NCBI GenBank assembly: GCA_048265065.1 | Contig: JBLXCH010000083.1 | Location: forward strand, 1-14,164 | From: Motiliproteus sp048265065 | GTDB taxonomy: Bacteria; Pseudomonadota; Gammaproteobacteria; Pseudomonadales; Balneatricaceae | Direction of reading: 5' to 3' | DNA length: 14,164 nucleotides | Part shown: piece after piece, positions 1 through 6,013 of the stretch | How positions within the stretch are numbered: the stretch's first letter is position 1 | Layout of the letters: every line of letters begins with the position of its first letter | Translations under genes and position numbers: made by a program | Notes under the pieces: generated by a model | What the model was told of the DNA's origin: nothing | What the model saw: the letters and a program-made list of their open reading frames with translations, nothing else | Database searches by the model: none

Positions 1-29
1 ATTGAACAAAAAAACCTTCAAATAGAGGG

Positions 30-58
30 TTGCGCTCTGGCGACGGGAACGCTATTTT
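30..58 (+). promoter_or_regulatory. Likely sigma70-type promoter of tRNA-Gln
   Basis: TTGCGC at 30-35 and TATTTT at 53-58 are separated by exactly 17 bp and lie about 19 bp upstream of the tRNA 5' end, where a stable-RNA promoter is expected. The match to consensus is partial, so this is a placement by spacing and position. It lies outside the island and belongs to the host. Confidence 0.5.
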
Positions 59-76
59 CCGCGCCACACACGCTGA

Positions 77-151
77 TGGGGCGTGGCCAAGTGGTAAGGC
101 ATCGGTTTTTGGTATCGTGTACCGTAGGTTCGAATCCTACCGCCCCAGCCA
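77..151 (+). tRNA. tRNA-Gln (anticodon TTG), integration target
   Basis: This 75-nt gene folds as a complete tRNA. The acceptor strands TGGGGCG and CGCCCCA pair over 7 bp, the discriminator is G and CCA is encoded. The T-arm contains GGTTCGAATCC and the anticodon TTG sits in CGGTTTTTGG. U1-A72 at the acceptor end and a TTG anticodon are both typical of tRNA-Gln. The gene is intact: the island inserted at its 3' end and restored the sequence, because 135-152 is the left copy of the attachment core. Its original downstream terminator now seems to be about 13.7 kb away at 13881-13920. Confidence 0.97.
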
Positions 152-152
152 A
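135..152 (+). repeat. attL: attL core: 3' end of tRNA-Gln
   Basis: The 18 bp TCCTACCGCCCCAGCCAA spans part of the T-arm, the 3' acceptor strand and the CCA end of the tRNA. It recurs perfectly and in direct orientation at 13859-13876. This is the usual signature of a tyrosine integrase inserting an element at a tRNA 3' end. The bases just outside differ between the two copies, apart from a short TTCGA a few bases upstream in both. Confidence 0.9.
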
Positions 153-182
153 CTGTGATTTTTCTAGTAAAATCAACGAGTT

Positions 183-208
183 ACTACCCTGCCATAGCGC
201 AGGGTAGT
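183..208. repeat. 10-bp inverted repeat in the left arm
   Basis: ACTACCCTGC (183-192) and GCAGGGTAGT (199-208) are perfect reverse complements separated by six bases. No T-run follows on either strand, so it is not a good intrinsic terminator. Its right arm runs into the first integrase iteron at 205, which suggests a structural or protein-binding role in recombination. A transcript stop for the minus-strand gene ending at 280 is possible but less supported. Confidence 0.5.
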
Positions 209-239
209 ACACGTTGGTGGTACACGCTTATGGTGCCAC
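205..239 (+). repeat. Left array of three 13-bp iterons (likely integrase arm sites)
   Basis: TAGTACACG (205), TGGTACACG (218) and a degenerate TGGTGCCAC (231) start exactly 13 bp apart, in the same orientation. A matching three-unit array lies near the right end at 13762-13796, with the same period and nearly the same linkers. Tyrosine integrases of genomic islands bind short repeats flanking the core site (arm sites), and mirrored placement at both ends of the island fits that role. The function is inferred; the repetition is seen directly. Confidence 0.7.
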
Positions 240-279
240 TAAGGCAGATTGTTGCTAGCAAATCCCCCTCATGAGCAAC

Positions 280-2052
280 TTACTTTATCCAGTCCGGCAT
301 ATTGGTAAGAGACCGATGCCCGGGTATAGTAATTGAGGGTCTCCCGTTTAGGTTCATATCTGCCTGATAAACAGGATCATCTGTAAGCTCCTTGACGATC
401 TCGTTACGCTTACGGCGTATTGTAGCCAATGGTGCCTTGGGATTTTCGGCGAAGAACTCTGCCATTTCCTCTTGATAGTGCATGATTGCCTGTATCACGA
501 GCGATCCATTAGTTTCCTGCCCCATACCATTGGCCTTTGAGAGAATACGGCTGATATAGACCTCTCCTTCATCTGTAGTCTGTTTGATCCGCGCCCCATT
601 TTCTTCAAGTTGAGACTTGTAGCGATACTGTGCGCCCCACCTCAAAATTAAACGGCCCATCGTAGACGTATCAATCTTGCGCCCTTTAACCGCATCCAGA
701 ACATCCTGCACCGTCGCATCGCCTTTGATGATGTCCACTTCAAGCTGACCAGCAGCAGCAGACATATCCGGGGTCATGGTCACATCTGCCTGAGCATGTT
801 TCCGCTGAGACCACGCAGAACGTAGAGGAGAAACCAGCGGTGCATAGTTAGGGTTGTTAGCAAGTTCTGCCAGAAGCGGCTCGTGGTCCTTCCCCGGCTC
901 CATAAGAACCGTTGAGAGGGTCTCAGCAAACTTTAGGTCTCTTGCGTCGCCATCCTGTTGATCTTTCTCAGCACGTTCGCGCTGCTTCATGATGTACGGA
1001 ATGTTGTTCGCGTTATTCTCCAACATCATCCGCTGTAGCTTACGGTCAGCTTTGGCCCAACCACGGGTCATCCGGGAATACTCAAGGCTCTCAGCGTTGG
1101 ATTGAATGCGGGTAAGCATCTCTTCCATTTCCACCTTGGCCTTACGACCTTCGGGGGTGGAGCTTAGGGATTGCCCGTTGCTGTCCTGAATTTCATCAAG
1201 TCGCACAACAAGCTCTCGGGCCTGCTGGAAGTTCCCTGCATAAGCTAGGCTCTCAGCAGCCGTTTTAGCCTCACTGGTGACCCATGCGCCGAACTTCTCA
1301 TCTGTGATGCCAAGCGCACGTAGACCTTCTGTAGCCTTCGCAGGATCGCCATCACGAAGCTCTGCAATCATGTCCGCTACGTTCTCAGTTTCACCATAGA
1401 AGATGTTACCGATTTCCTGCCGACTGGTGGCCTCCAAGTTGTCTTCGTTGAACTTGGCGCGAGCGTTCACATGCTGCTGGATAAGCTGCTGTTCAACGGC
1501 GTTGGCTGACCCTTCGAAACCTCGGAGCCAATCAACGTCCATCTGCCCATCGCCCAAGTTCTCTTGAACGAAACCTTTGCGGCTTTCCGTCATGTAATCC
1601 CGGAAGGCTCCAGCAGCTTCAGCTTCACTCCCGTATTTTTGGGTAGCGAGACCTGAGGACTTCCAGCCTTCCATGAGTTTCAGGTGGTAGTCACTTTGAG
1701 CCGACCATTGCCCTGCCTTCTCCTGATAGCCTTTACGGGCAAACGGGGAAGCACCAACCGGCACATCCCCATCTTCCACGGCTTGCGCCCAAGACTTGCG
1801 GAGCGTGTTGAACTTCAGCGCGTAGTTTTCGTAATCACGCTTCTGGTCCGCATCGTTCTTCTGAGCAAAGAACTGCTGGAGCTTTGGGTTAAACTCTTGG
1901 AGACCTGAAGCCAACTCTGAGAGGGCATTGACTTGAGAGGGAGCGACCGGAGCCGCACCCATCTCAGGGCGGACATAGGTACTGACCGGAGCCGCAGTGG
2001 GCGCTAGTCGCCGCATACCGGTGCGGAATTTTGTTTCCATCGTGATTTCCAT
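280..2052 (-). CDS. Podovirus-like internal virion protein (putative)
   Basis: The gene encodes a 590-residue soluble protein with no signal peptide or membrane segment. It is rich in Ala, Glu, Gln and Arg and looks largely helical. After a Pro/Ala-rich N-terminus comes a segment near residues 45-70 (LSELASGLQEFNPKLQQFF, then a charged helix), which resembles the start of internal virion or core proteins of T7-like podoviruses. Those proteins are ejected into the host with the phage DNA. The match is by overall character, not by a catalytic motif, so the name is tentative. The frame opens further upstream to a TTG at 2136, but that extension reads through a terminator-like hairpin. ATG 2052 (MEIT) or ATG 2040 (METK, preceded by GGAAA) is therefore more likely. 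It is the last gene of a minus-strand group with the zinc peptidase and the RHH-like gene. No other structural phage gene is present. Confidence 0.6.
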   Translation of the reverse strand: MEITMETKFRTGMRRLAPTAAPVSTYVRPEMGAAPVAPSQVNALSELASGLQEFNPKLQQFFAQKNDADQKRDYENYALKFNTLRKSWAQAVEDGDVPVGASPFARKGYQEKAGQWSAQSDYHLKLMEGWKSSGLATQKYGSEAEAAGAFRDYMTESRKGFVQENLGDGQMDVDWLRGFEGSANAVEQQLIQQHVNARAKFNEDNLEATSRQEIGNIFYGETENVADMIAELRDGDPAKATEGLRALGITDEKFGAWVTSEAKTAAESLAYAGNFQQARELVVRLDEIQDSNGQSLSSTPEGRKAKVEMEEMLTRIQSNAESLEYSRMTRGWAKADRKLQRMMLENNANNIPYIMKQRERAEKDQQDGDARDLKFAETLSTVLMEPGKDHEPLLAELANNPNYAPLVSPLRSAWSQRKHAQADVTMTPDMSAAAGQLEVDIIKGDATVQDVLDAVKGRKIDTSTMGRLILRWGAQYRYKSQLEENGARIKQTTDEGEVYISRILSKANGMGQETNGSLVIQAIMHYQEEMAEFFAENPKAPLATIRRKRNEIVKELTDDPVYQADMNLNGRPSITIPGHRSLTNMPDWIK

Positions 2053-2057
2053 TTTAC

Positions 2058-2107
2058 AAAAAAATCCCCGGCCACAGCCTGAGTTTTCAGAACTATGTAC
2101 CGGGGAT
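2058..2107 (-). terminator. Intrinsic terminator or attenuator before the virion-like gene
   Basis: On the minus strand, ATCCCCGG pairs with CCGGGGAT. The inside can pair further (CATAGT with GCTGTG using G-U pairs, CTGA with TCAG, loop AAAC), giving a long imperfect hairpin. Seven T residues follow at once (2064-2058). It lies just after the zinc peptidase stop and 6 bp before ATG 2052. It should stop or attenuate transcription into the virion-like gene, or be read through by a different polymerase. Confidence 0.65.
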
Positions 2108-2132
2108 AACAGACAAATCTGAGGCCTGTTAC

Positions 2133-2588
2133 TCAAGCGATCTTAAGGCGCGTTTCTTCCAATATTTCCCGAGCCATTGCTGTTACGCGGCTCATAAATC
2201 CGGGGGTTTGATGAATGATTTGAACTACCTCATCTAACAATTCCAAGACCCTATCCATGGAAGGGCTTTGTTGTGGATAGCGAGATATGATTGTCTGAGC
2301 GTGGTCAAAGTCGCGTCGCGATGCACTTAGGGGGAACGGGTCGCAAGTTATAATCGAGACAGCAGGGCCAGCTAACGCGATCATCAGGTGGTCCCAATCT
2401 CGCGGAAGGCGGCAGAACGGAAAGCAACAGGTACACTGCCCCCCAATTCCAGTTTCGAAATTCAATGGCAAGATAACATCAGTAACAATTGCTCCTCGCT
2501 CTTGAGCCATGACCGCATGTCCAGCTTCATGGAGAGCAACACGAACGAGCCGCTCATCCCCAGGAATTGAAACGGCAAGTGGTAGCAC
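2133..2588 (-). CDS. Small HEAGH zinc metallopeptidase-like protein
   Basis: This 151-residue protein has the zincin motif HEAGH at residues 20-24 (LHEAGHAV), with His20 and His24 as likely zinc ligands and Glu21 as the catalytic base. ALAGPA follows at about 71-76, then SASRRDFDHAQ at about 88-98. The layout resembles the FtsH (M41) peptidase domain, where an Asp in the GASNDIEQAT stretch is the third ligand; here Asp93 would match. M50-type membership is an alternative. There is no AAA+ domain and no clear membrane segment. A cysteine cluster (Cys52, 54, 55, 59) is unusual. The start is GTG at 2588, and its G is also the last base of the upstream TAG stop, so translation is probably coupled. 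Substrate unknown. Confidence 0.7.
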   Translation of the reverse strand: MLPLAVSIPGDERLVRVALHEAGHAVMAQERGAIVTDVILPLNFETGIGGQCTCCFPFCRLPRDWDHLMIALAGPAVSIITCDPFPLSASRRDFDHAQTIISRYPQQSPSMDRVLELLDEVVQIIHQTPGFMSRVTAMAREILEETRLKIA

Positions 2589-2929
2589 TATAAACCCCGA
2601 CGCATTGAGGAGGCTTTTGACTTTCGCTGTCTAAGCGCAGTGAGTGCCGCCTGCTCATGTTGATGATCAAGGCCACTATCGGTAAGTTTCGCGATATGCT
2701 GTGCATAGACCTTCAAGGCACGTTTCAGCACCAGTCCGCGTGAGTTGCTCGCACCCCCTAACAATTTACGATCTTGAAGGGATTTCAGAAGACCTTGAAG
2801 ACTTCCATATTCCGCATCTGTCAGATTGGCAGTTACGGGCTTGTATCGTGGTTTTTTAGCTTCAGTCTCATCTTGAGCACGACGTTCAAGCCATGCGCAA
2901 AGTGTGTCTCCATCGTTTGAATGGAACAT
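2588..2929 (-). CDS. Hypothetical protein, ribbon-helix-helix-like
   Basis: This 113-residue basic protein is not recognised with certainty. A possible ribbon-helix-helix pattern is visible: a strand-like KPVTANLTDAEY near residues 30-42, a helix to about 55, a Gly/Ser/Asn turn, then a helix SRGLVLKRALKVYAQHI near 63-79. Such proteins are DNA-binding regulators or relaxosome accessory factors. The tail is Lys/Arg-rich. ATG 2929 is preceded by AAGGAA at a suitable distance. It is the first gene of the minus-strand group and its stop overlaps the peptidase start by one base. An RHH-type regulator with a coupled peptidase resembles a toxin-antitoxin or regulator/protease pair, but nothing here proves that. 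Confidence 0.55.
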   Translation of the reverse strand: MFHSNDGDTLCAWLERRAQDETEAKKPRYKPVTANLTDAEYGSLQGLLKSLQDRKLLGGASNSRGLVLKRALKVYAQHIAKLTDSGLDHQHEQAALTALRQRKSKASSMRRGL

Positions 2930-3027
2930 TGCGTGTTTCCTTGTGATTGGATTGAAATGGGCAAATCAGTCTGAGCGGCAACCAATTCCAAGTCGCTGAC
3001 GAGCTGATAGGTTATGATGGGAGGGAA

Positions 3028-3046
3028 TGCTCAAGGCGACCTAACT
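3028..3046 (-). promoter_or_regulatory. Weak fourth copy of the ATTAGGT repeat
   Basis: On the minus strand AGTTAGGTCGCCTTGAGC partly matches the three good copies (ATTAGGTTGC-CCTTAGAG), keeping TTAGGT, CGCC and TTGAG but with gaps. It lies about 100 bp upstream of the RHH-like gene start at 2929, where a promoter for that operon would be expected. It could be a chance match. Confidence 0.2.
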
Positions 3047-3092
3047 AGAAACTGGCGGACTTTATGGGCTTGCGTTATGGTCAACACAGGGC

Positions 3093-3365
3093 ATGGGTGC
3101 TTCAGTTTTGAGGAAGCATGTGGATATCAAGAATGAGGGTGTCCCGATTTCGGAGCTGGCAAGACACGACTATGAAGCGATCCACTTCTATTGCCGCACC
3201 TGTCACCGCCAAGTGGACAAAACCCCCGCCGAGTTGATCAGGATGGTCGGCCTTGAGGTTGGCATCTGGACATTCACTAGACGCTTGAGATGCAACCAAT
3301 GTGGACAACGAGATTTCACTGTCCGCATCGGCGCAGCTAAAGGTGTGCCTATTGCCATATGCTGA
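3093..3365 (+). CDS. Hypothetical zinc-ribbon protein
   Basis: This 90-residue protein has two Cys pairs about 35 residues apart: CRTC near residues 34-37 and CNQC near 68-71. That is the layout of a small zinc ribbon, with a basic segment (RRLR) before the second pair. Proteins of this look are common in proteobacteria, but I cannot assign a function; nucleic-acid binding is only a guess. ATG 3093 follows a weak ACAGGGC site. It is one of the few plus-strand genes in the left half. Its stop lies exactly where homology to Bro-N gives out on the other strand, which suggests a recombination junction. Confidence 0.6.
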   Translation: MGASVLRKHVDIKNEGVPISELARHDYEAIHFYCRTCHRQVDKTPAELIRMVGLEVGIWTFTRRLRCNQCGQRDFTVRIGAAKGVPIAIC

Positions 3366-3715
3366 CCCCCCTTGCGGATCGCCGGGAGTACGTCCTTCGT
3401 GACCCAATCTTGGAAGCGTTTAGCCTGTGGTTTGTCTGACCGCATGACCAGCTTGTAGAGGCCGCTCTCGGAGATAACGTTCGCGCCACGGTTTGGGAAG
3501 CTACCCTCAATCGAATTGAGATTAGACTTCGCTACAACCCTGTACTGTTCAGGCTCAAGAACAACTCGCATTGTCTCAGTGACATTGCTCAGGCCAAGAA
3601 CACTGGCGATATCCACAGCCACAAACCAAGGGTCATCCCCGATGGTCACAATGCGGATGTCATGCTTGTGGTTCGGACCTTTGGTTGGGCTGGTCTGGAA
3701 GGTGAAGTTGTTTCC
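3363..3715 (-). pseudogene. Bro-N domain remnant (phage antirepressor-like)
   Basis: The minus frame reads as a Bro-N domain: FTFQTS, then IRIVTIGDDPWFVAVDIASVLG, a central region with ISESGLYKLVMRSDKPQAKRF, and QDWVTKDVLPAIRKGG. Bro-N proteins are DNA-binding antirepressor-type proteins common in phages. The match begins right after an in-frame TGA (3716-3718) with no ATG, GTG or TTG before the conserved part. The only usable start, GTG 3649, lies inside the domain. Past RKGG the frame runs antisense to the zinc-ribbon gene and no longer looks like protein. Both ends are therefore damaged. Confidence 0.7.
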
Positions 3716-3809
3716 TCAGCATCTCCCACATTTGGTCAAACTGTATGGACGTCTTGCCGGTGTAGCCCATGACCAGCAGCGTGTAGCCAACCTTTGGCCT
3801 CGTTGTTGA
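3660..3809 (-). pseudogene. Rha-family regulator remnant
   Basis: Directly after the RNase HI stop, a minus-strand frame contains GYTLLVMGYTGKTSIQFDQMWEML and ends at 3660. The LLVMGYTGK stretch matches the conserved core of Rha-type phage regulatory proteins (pattern LLVMGFTGKKA), followed by their helix. Only this part remains, without an N-terminus or a proper start, though ATG 3770 would give 36 residues. It overlaps the 5' part of the Bro-N remnant in another frame. The two may be pieces of former neighbouring or fused phage regulator genes. Confidence 0.55.
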
Positions 3810-4271
3810 TTACTGATCAGCGCCCTTACGAAGAGCCTTAGCAGCTAACGCCTGCTTACTGGCTTCCTGATCTACCCGTTCATTCTCGGGATGCCCTGCG
3901 TGTCCTTTGGTCCATTCCCAAGTGACATCGTGCTTCTGACAAAGCTCATCCAGTTTTTGCCATAGCTCTACATTCTTGACCGGTTTGCTTCCCGATTTAT
4001 CCAACCTGCCCTTAGCTTTCCAATTCGCAAGCCAACTGGTCATGCCATCAACCACATATCGGCTATCAGTCACGACATGCACGACACGCGGCGACTTCAG
4101 GAACTGAAGCCCCTTGATGACTGCTGTAAGTTCCATACAGTTGTTCGTCGTATAGCGGACTTTACCTCCATCGAGTTTCTCTTTAGCACCTTTGCGAAGC
4201 AGGTAGGCCCATCCTCCGGGTCCGGGGTTTCCAAGACATGCGCCATCGGCAAACAATTCAATTCTATCCAT
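3810..4271 (-). CDS. rnhA: Ribonuclease HI
   Basis: This 153-residue protein is a complete RNase HI that cleaves the RNA strand of RNA-DNA hybrids using two metal ions. The catalytic carboxylates are in place: Asp9 (FADGACLGNPGPGG), Glu47 (NNCMELTAV), Asp69 (VTDSRYV) and Asp134 (NERVDQEA), with His124 in TKGHAGH. Length and spacing match the Escherichia coli enzyme. ATG 4271 is preceded by AAAGGT. Because the host must have its own rnhA, this copy probably serves the element, for example in primer or R-loop removal during replication or recombination. It lies between phage regulator remnants and a non-coding region with two promoter-like repeats. A terminator-like hairpin at 4309-4336 lies just upstream on the same strand. 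Confidence 0.95.
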   Translation of the reverse strand: MDRIELFADGACLGNPGPGGWAYLLRKGAKEKLDGGKVRYTTNNCMELTAVIKGLQFLKSPRVVHVVTDSRYVVDGMTSWLANWKAKGRLDKSGSKPVKNVELWQKLDELCQKHDVTWEWTKGHAGHPENERVDQEASKQALAAKALRKGADQ

Positions 4272-4308
4272 TGGTCATTACCTTTGTAGGGAAGTTCACT
4301 AACTCACG

Positions 4309-4336
4309 AAAAAAGACGCCAATGCTACATAGGCAT
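4309..4336 (-). terminator. Intrinsic terminator upstream of rnhA
   Basis: On the minus strand ATGCCTATG, loop TAG, and CATTGGCGT form a 9-bp stem with one mismatch and one G-U pair. CTTTTTT follows. It would end transcripts coming from the promoter-like repeats at 4752 and 4990 before they reach rnhA, leaving rnhA to its own promoter or to readthrough. Confidence 0.5.
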
Positions 4337-4390
4337 GGGTTCATTCCGTGTGATTGATTAGAAAAAGGGTCAGGGGAAAACAGGAGCAAC

Positions 4391-4672
4391 ATGACCACTC
4401 AAAGAAACCTGAGAGGGCTTCGTTCGGACTTCATGCTGACCTTAAGCGAGATTGATGCTGGCTATGAGCGGATACAGGCATACTTAAAGACAACAATAAG
4501 TGTGTTGATTAGATCGAGCCTGTTTAAACACCTTTGGTTACCCGTCTTACCGACCCTTTTCAGGTGCCCGAACCCTATTGAGCGTTACCAATTCTCAACA
4601 GGTTCTATGCCCGGTTCACGCTTTGCACATTGCCCTTTACAGGGGAGAGGTGGCTCATGCCGGGAAGGCTAA
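4391..4672 (+). CDS. Doubtful small ORF, possibly a truncated gene
   Basis: The 93-codon ORF begins with ATG 4391 after a good AGGAG site four bases away. Its first 35 residues or so (MTTQRNLRGLRSDFMLTLSE and following) look like protein. The rest is rich in Pro, Cys, Arg and Ser and looks like random translation. It may be the surviving 5' end of a larger gene, or a small gene that diverged. No family is recognised. It runs opposite to the neighbouring rnhA and recombinase genes and opposite to the promoter-like repeats. Confidence 0.25.
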   Translation: MTTQRNLRGLRSDFMLTLSEIDAGYERIQAYLKTTISVLIRSSLFKHLWLPVLPTLFRCPNPIERYQFSTGSMPGSRFAHCPLQGRGGSCREG

Positions 4673-4751
4673 ACAGTAAGGTAAGATAACCGCTACGTTA
4701 CTCTTTTGATTGAGTCTCGCCTGCCGTCACACCTAAGTAGGGTTTCCCCTC

Positions 4752-4770
4752 CTCTTAGGTGCAACCTAAT
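4752..4770 (-). promoter_or_regulatory. Promoter-like repeat copy A
   Basis: Read on the minus strand this is ATTAGGTTGCACCTAAGAG, followed by GAGG. It shares ATTAGGTTGC and the CC-T-AGAG part with copies B and C. This resembles T7-class phage promoters such as SP6 (ATTTAGGTGACACTATAG) and K11 (AATTAGGGCACACTATAGGG): an AT/GG recognition part, then a TA-containing initiation part and purines. This copy also forms a perfect dyad (TTAGGT-GCA-ACCTAA on the plus strand), so a repressor operator is the alternative. A weaker plus-strand look-alike begins at 4791. Confidence 0.4.
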
Positions 4771-4989
4771 TCCCATGCATCAGGAGGGCGAATTAGGAGC
4801 CATACAGCGCAACTGGCCTAAGAGGCTAGAATGGGTACCAGAAAACCGAGAAAGGACTCTGTGAGTGCCGCATATCAGCTTAGAGGATGCATTGGGTTTC
4901 TTCTGGTCGCTTTAAGCTCACAGATGCGATTGGTAAGACAACCGCGAACAGATGATAATAAATTGACGTGTAATCAAAATACTACTTCT

Positions 4990-5008
4990 CTCTAAGGAGC
5001 AACCTAAT
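4990..5008 (-). promoter_or_regulatory. Promoter-like repeat copy B
   Basis: On the minus strand it reads ATTAGGTTGCTCCTTAGAG, followed by AGAAG. It lies 20 bp past the serine recombinase stop and 238 bp upstream of copy A in the same orientation, giving two tandem sites in a non-coding region. Read on the plus strand, its TAAGGAGCAACC also looks like the ribosome-binding sites of this element (AGGAGCAAC before 4391, GGAGAGCAACC before 6829), so a relic translation start is another possible reading. Confidence 0.4.
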
Positions 5009-5027
5009 AACCATTGAAAAATTATGG

Positions 5028-5690
5028 TTATTGTTTTTCCAGTCTTTCCAGTACCCGCTTAACCTGCGAAGCCTGCCATTGTCCGCCCCTTGCTGTTTGT
5101 ATCCCGGCACTGGTCAGAGCTAATGCAATGTCCCTAAGTGTTGCCCCCTGCTGCCTCATAGGCACCACAACGTTCTCCAGCTTTTCAGCTCGTTTATCCG
5201 CCTGTAGCTGGATTACCTTGTTGCGCTTCATAGTGGCATCCCGAAGCCCTCCAAGTTTCACCCCGCGCTCTTTGGCTTGTCTCAGGGCTGCTTTGGTACG
5301 CTGTGAAATGAAGTCTCGTTCCTGTTCCGCCAAAGCGGCATAGATATGGAGCTGGAATTTATCCGCGTAGGGCATGGAGGCGACACGCAAGTCTAGCTTG
5401 GGGTCATCCATAAGCTGTGCAATGAAATATACCTTACGGCTCAGGCGGTCTAACTTGGCAACTAGCAGGGTGGCTTTATCACGCTTGGCATGGCCTACCG
5501 CTTTCAACAACTCGGGCCTATCAGCATCCTTGCCCGACTGAATATCAAGGTACTCCCCGATCACTTCATAAGGCTCTGGGCTATACGTCTCCAGATACAG
5601 GCCAATGTCCCGACCTTGCGCAGCCAAACCCAAACCGCTCCGTCCTTGGTCTGCCGTACTTACCCGTTTGTAAATGACATAGTGTTGCAT
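5028..5690 (-). CDS. Serine recombinase (resolvase/invertase family)
   Basis: This 220-residue protein has the resolvase N-terminal catalytic domain. The nucleophile is Ser11 in YKRVSTADQ, followed by a Gln-rich start of helix A, AKLDRLSR near residues 78-85 with the active-site arginines, and the AALAEQERDFISQRTKAAL helix near 118-136. The C-terminal 40 residues (TLRDIALALTSAGIQTARGG and following) resemble the helix-turn-helix DNA-binding part. Such enzymes cut and rejoin DNA through a Ser-phosphate link to resolve or invert segments. The size fits a small resolvase or invertase, not a large serine integrase. The frame extends to GTG 5729, but that codon lies inside the -10 region of a good promoter, and ATG 5690 has an AGG-containing site, so 5690 is chosen. 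It is transcribed away from the membrane-protein gene. Confidence 0.9.
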   Translation of the reverse strand: MQHYVIYKRVSTADQGRSGLGLAAQGRDIGLYLETYSPEPYEVIGEYLDIQSGKDADRPELLKAVGHAKRDKATLLVAKLDRLSRKVYFIAQLMDDPKLDLRVASMPYADKFQLHIYAALAEQERDFISQRTKAALRQAKERGVKLGGLRDATMKRNKVIQLQADKRAEKLENVVVPMRQQGATLRDIALALTSAGIQTARGGQWQASQVKRVLERLEKQ

Positions 5691-5726
5691 AGCGACCTGC
5701 CCCTTATTGAGTTGCCCTGTTACAAG

Positions 5727-5755
5727 CACATAAGATGACTTGTTGCAAATGTCAA
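5727..5755 (-). promoter_or_regulatory. Sigma70-type promoter of the serine recombinase
   Basis: The minus strand has a perfect TTGACA -35 (plus positions 5750-5755), a 17-bp spacer and TATGTG as -10 (5727-5732). It lies about 35 bp before ATG 5690. The palindrome CAACGTTG (5753-5760) overlaps the -35 box and could be an operator. This is a host-type promoter, unlike the ATTAGGT repeats upstream of other minus-strand genes. Confidence 0.6.
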
Positions 5756-5962
5756 CGTTGGTTGTGATTGTTACATCCGTGGTTTCCAGTTAGTAACACG
5801 GCAGCAAGCAGCCCCTCCCCGGATCAGTTACCAAACTGGAGGCCACCTAGAGATCAAAAGGAAGCCAACCCTAAGGGGGGAAAGTCGCTGTCTGATCTAC
5901 ATCGTATACCCATTCAGATTTTTGCCCCCGAAACTAGCCTGATGCTGAACAAGTCATTGATT

Positions 5963-6013
5963 GAATGCACTTTCCCTGATTAGATTAACCTTAGATTGCA
6001 TTCACCCCCCCCC
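5963..6013 (+). promoter_or_regulatory. Repeat-rich leader of the small membrane gene, with a C9 tract
   Basis: Two direct repeats TTAGATT (5980 and 5991) lie 11 bp apart, about one helical turn. They sit between inverted repeats GAATGCA (5963-5969) and TGCATTC (5997-6003). A run of nine C follows at 6005-6013, 10 bp before the AAGGAGG ribosome-binding site. This looks like an operator region. A weak sigma70-type match (TTGATT at about 5957, TAGATT 18 bp later) overlaps it. The C9 run could change length by slippage and tune expression. Confidence 0.35.

Larger units (their letters stand above)
4272..5027. other. 756-bp region without a convincing gene
   Basis: This stretch between rnhA and the serine recombinase holds a minus-strand terminator hairpin (4309-4336) and two promoter-like repeats (4752-4770 and 4990-5008). 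A short plus-strand ORF starts at 4391 (separate entry). Two tiny plus-strand ORFs at 4775-4864 (29 codons) and 4861-4995 (44 codons, GTG start after AAAGGA) overlap as GTGA, but neither is recognised. A perfect 9-bp inverted repeat (AATAACCAT 5006-5014, ATGGTTATT 5024-5032) overlaps the recombinase stop codon. The minus strand has no ORF worth naming. Remnant early phage genes, a regulatory RNA or an origin region are all possible. Confidence 0.5.

Noticed and set aside
18..212. 64-codon minus-strand ORF over the tRNA
   Set aside because: It is an antisense reading of tRNA-Gln and its flanks; such ORFs are well-known false proteins.
183..239. CRISPR-like or terminator structure at the left end
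   Set aside because: There are no spacers, the 13-bp period is too short for CRISPR, and no T-run follows the hairpin. The same array at the right end points to integrase sites.
3102..3407. 101-codon minus-strand ORF
   Set aside because: It is antisense to the zinc-ribbon gene, which has two clear Cys pairs and is more likely real.
4775..4995. Two tiny plus-strand ORFs with a GTGA overlap
   Set aside because: Not listed as genes: 29 and 44 codons, no recognisable family, and the neighbouring frame is full of stops. Described in the regional entry instead.
5014..5343. 109-codon plus-strand ORF
   Set aside because: It is an antisense shadow of the serine recombinase, rich in Ser and Cys.
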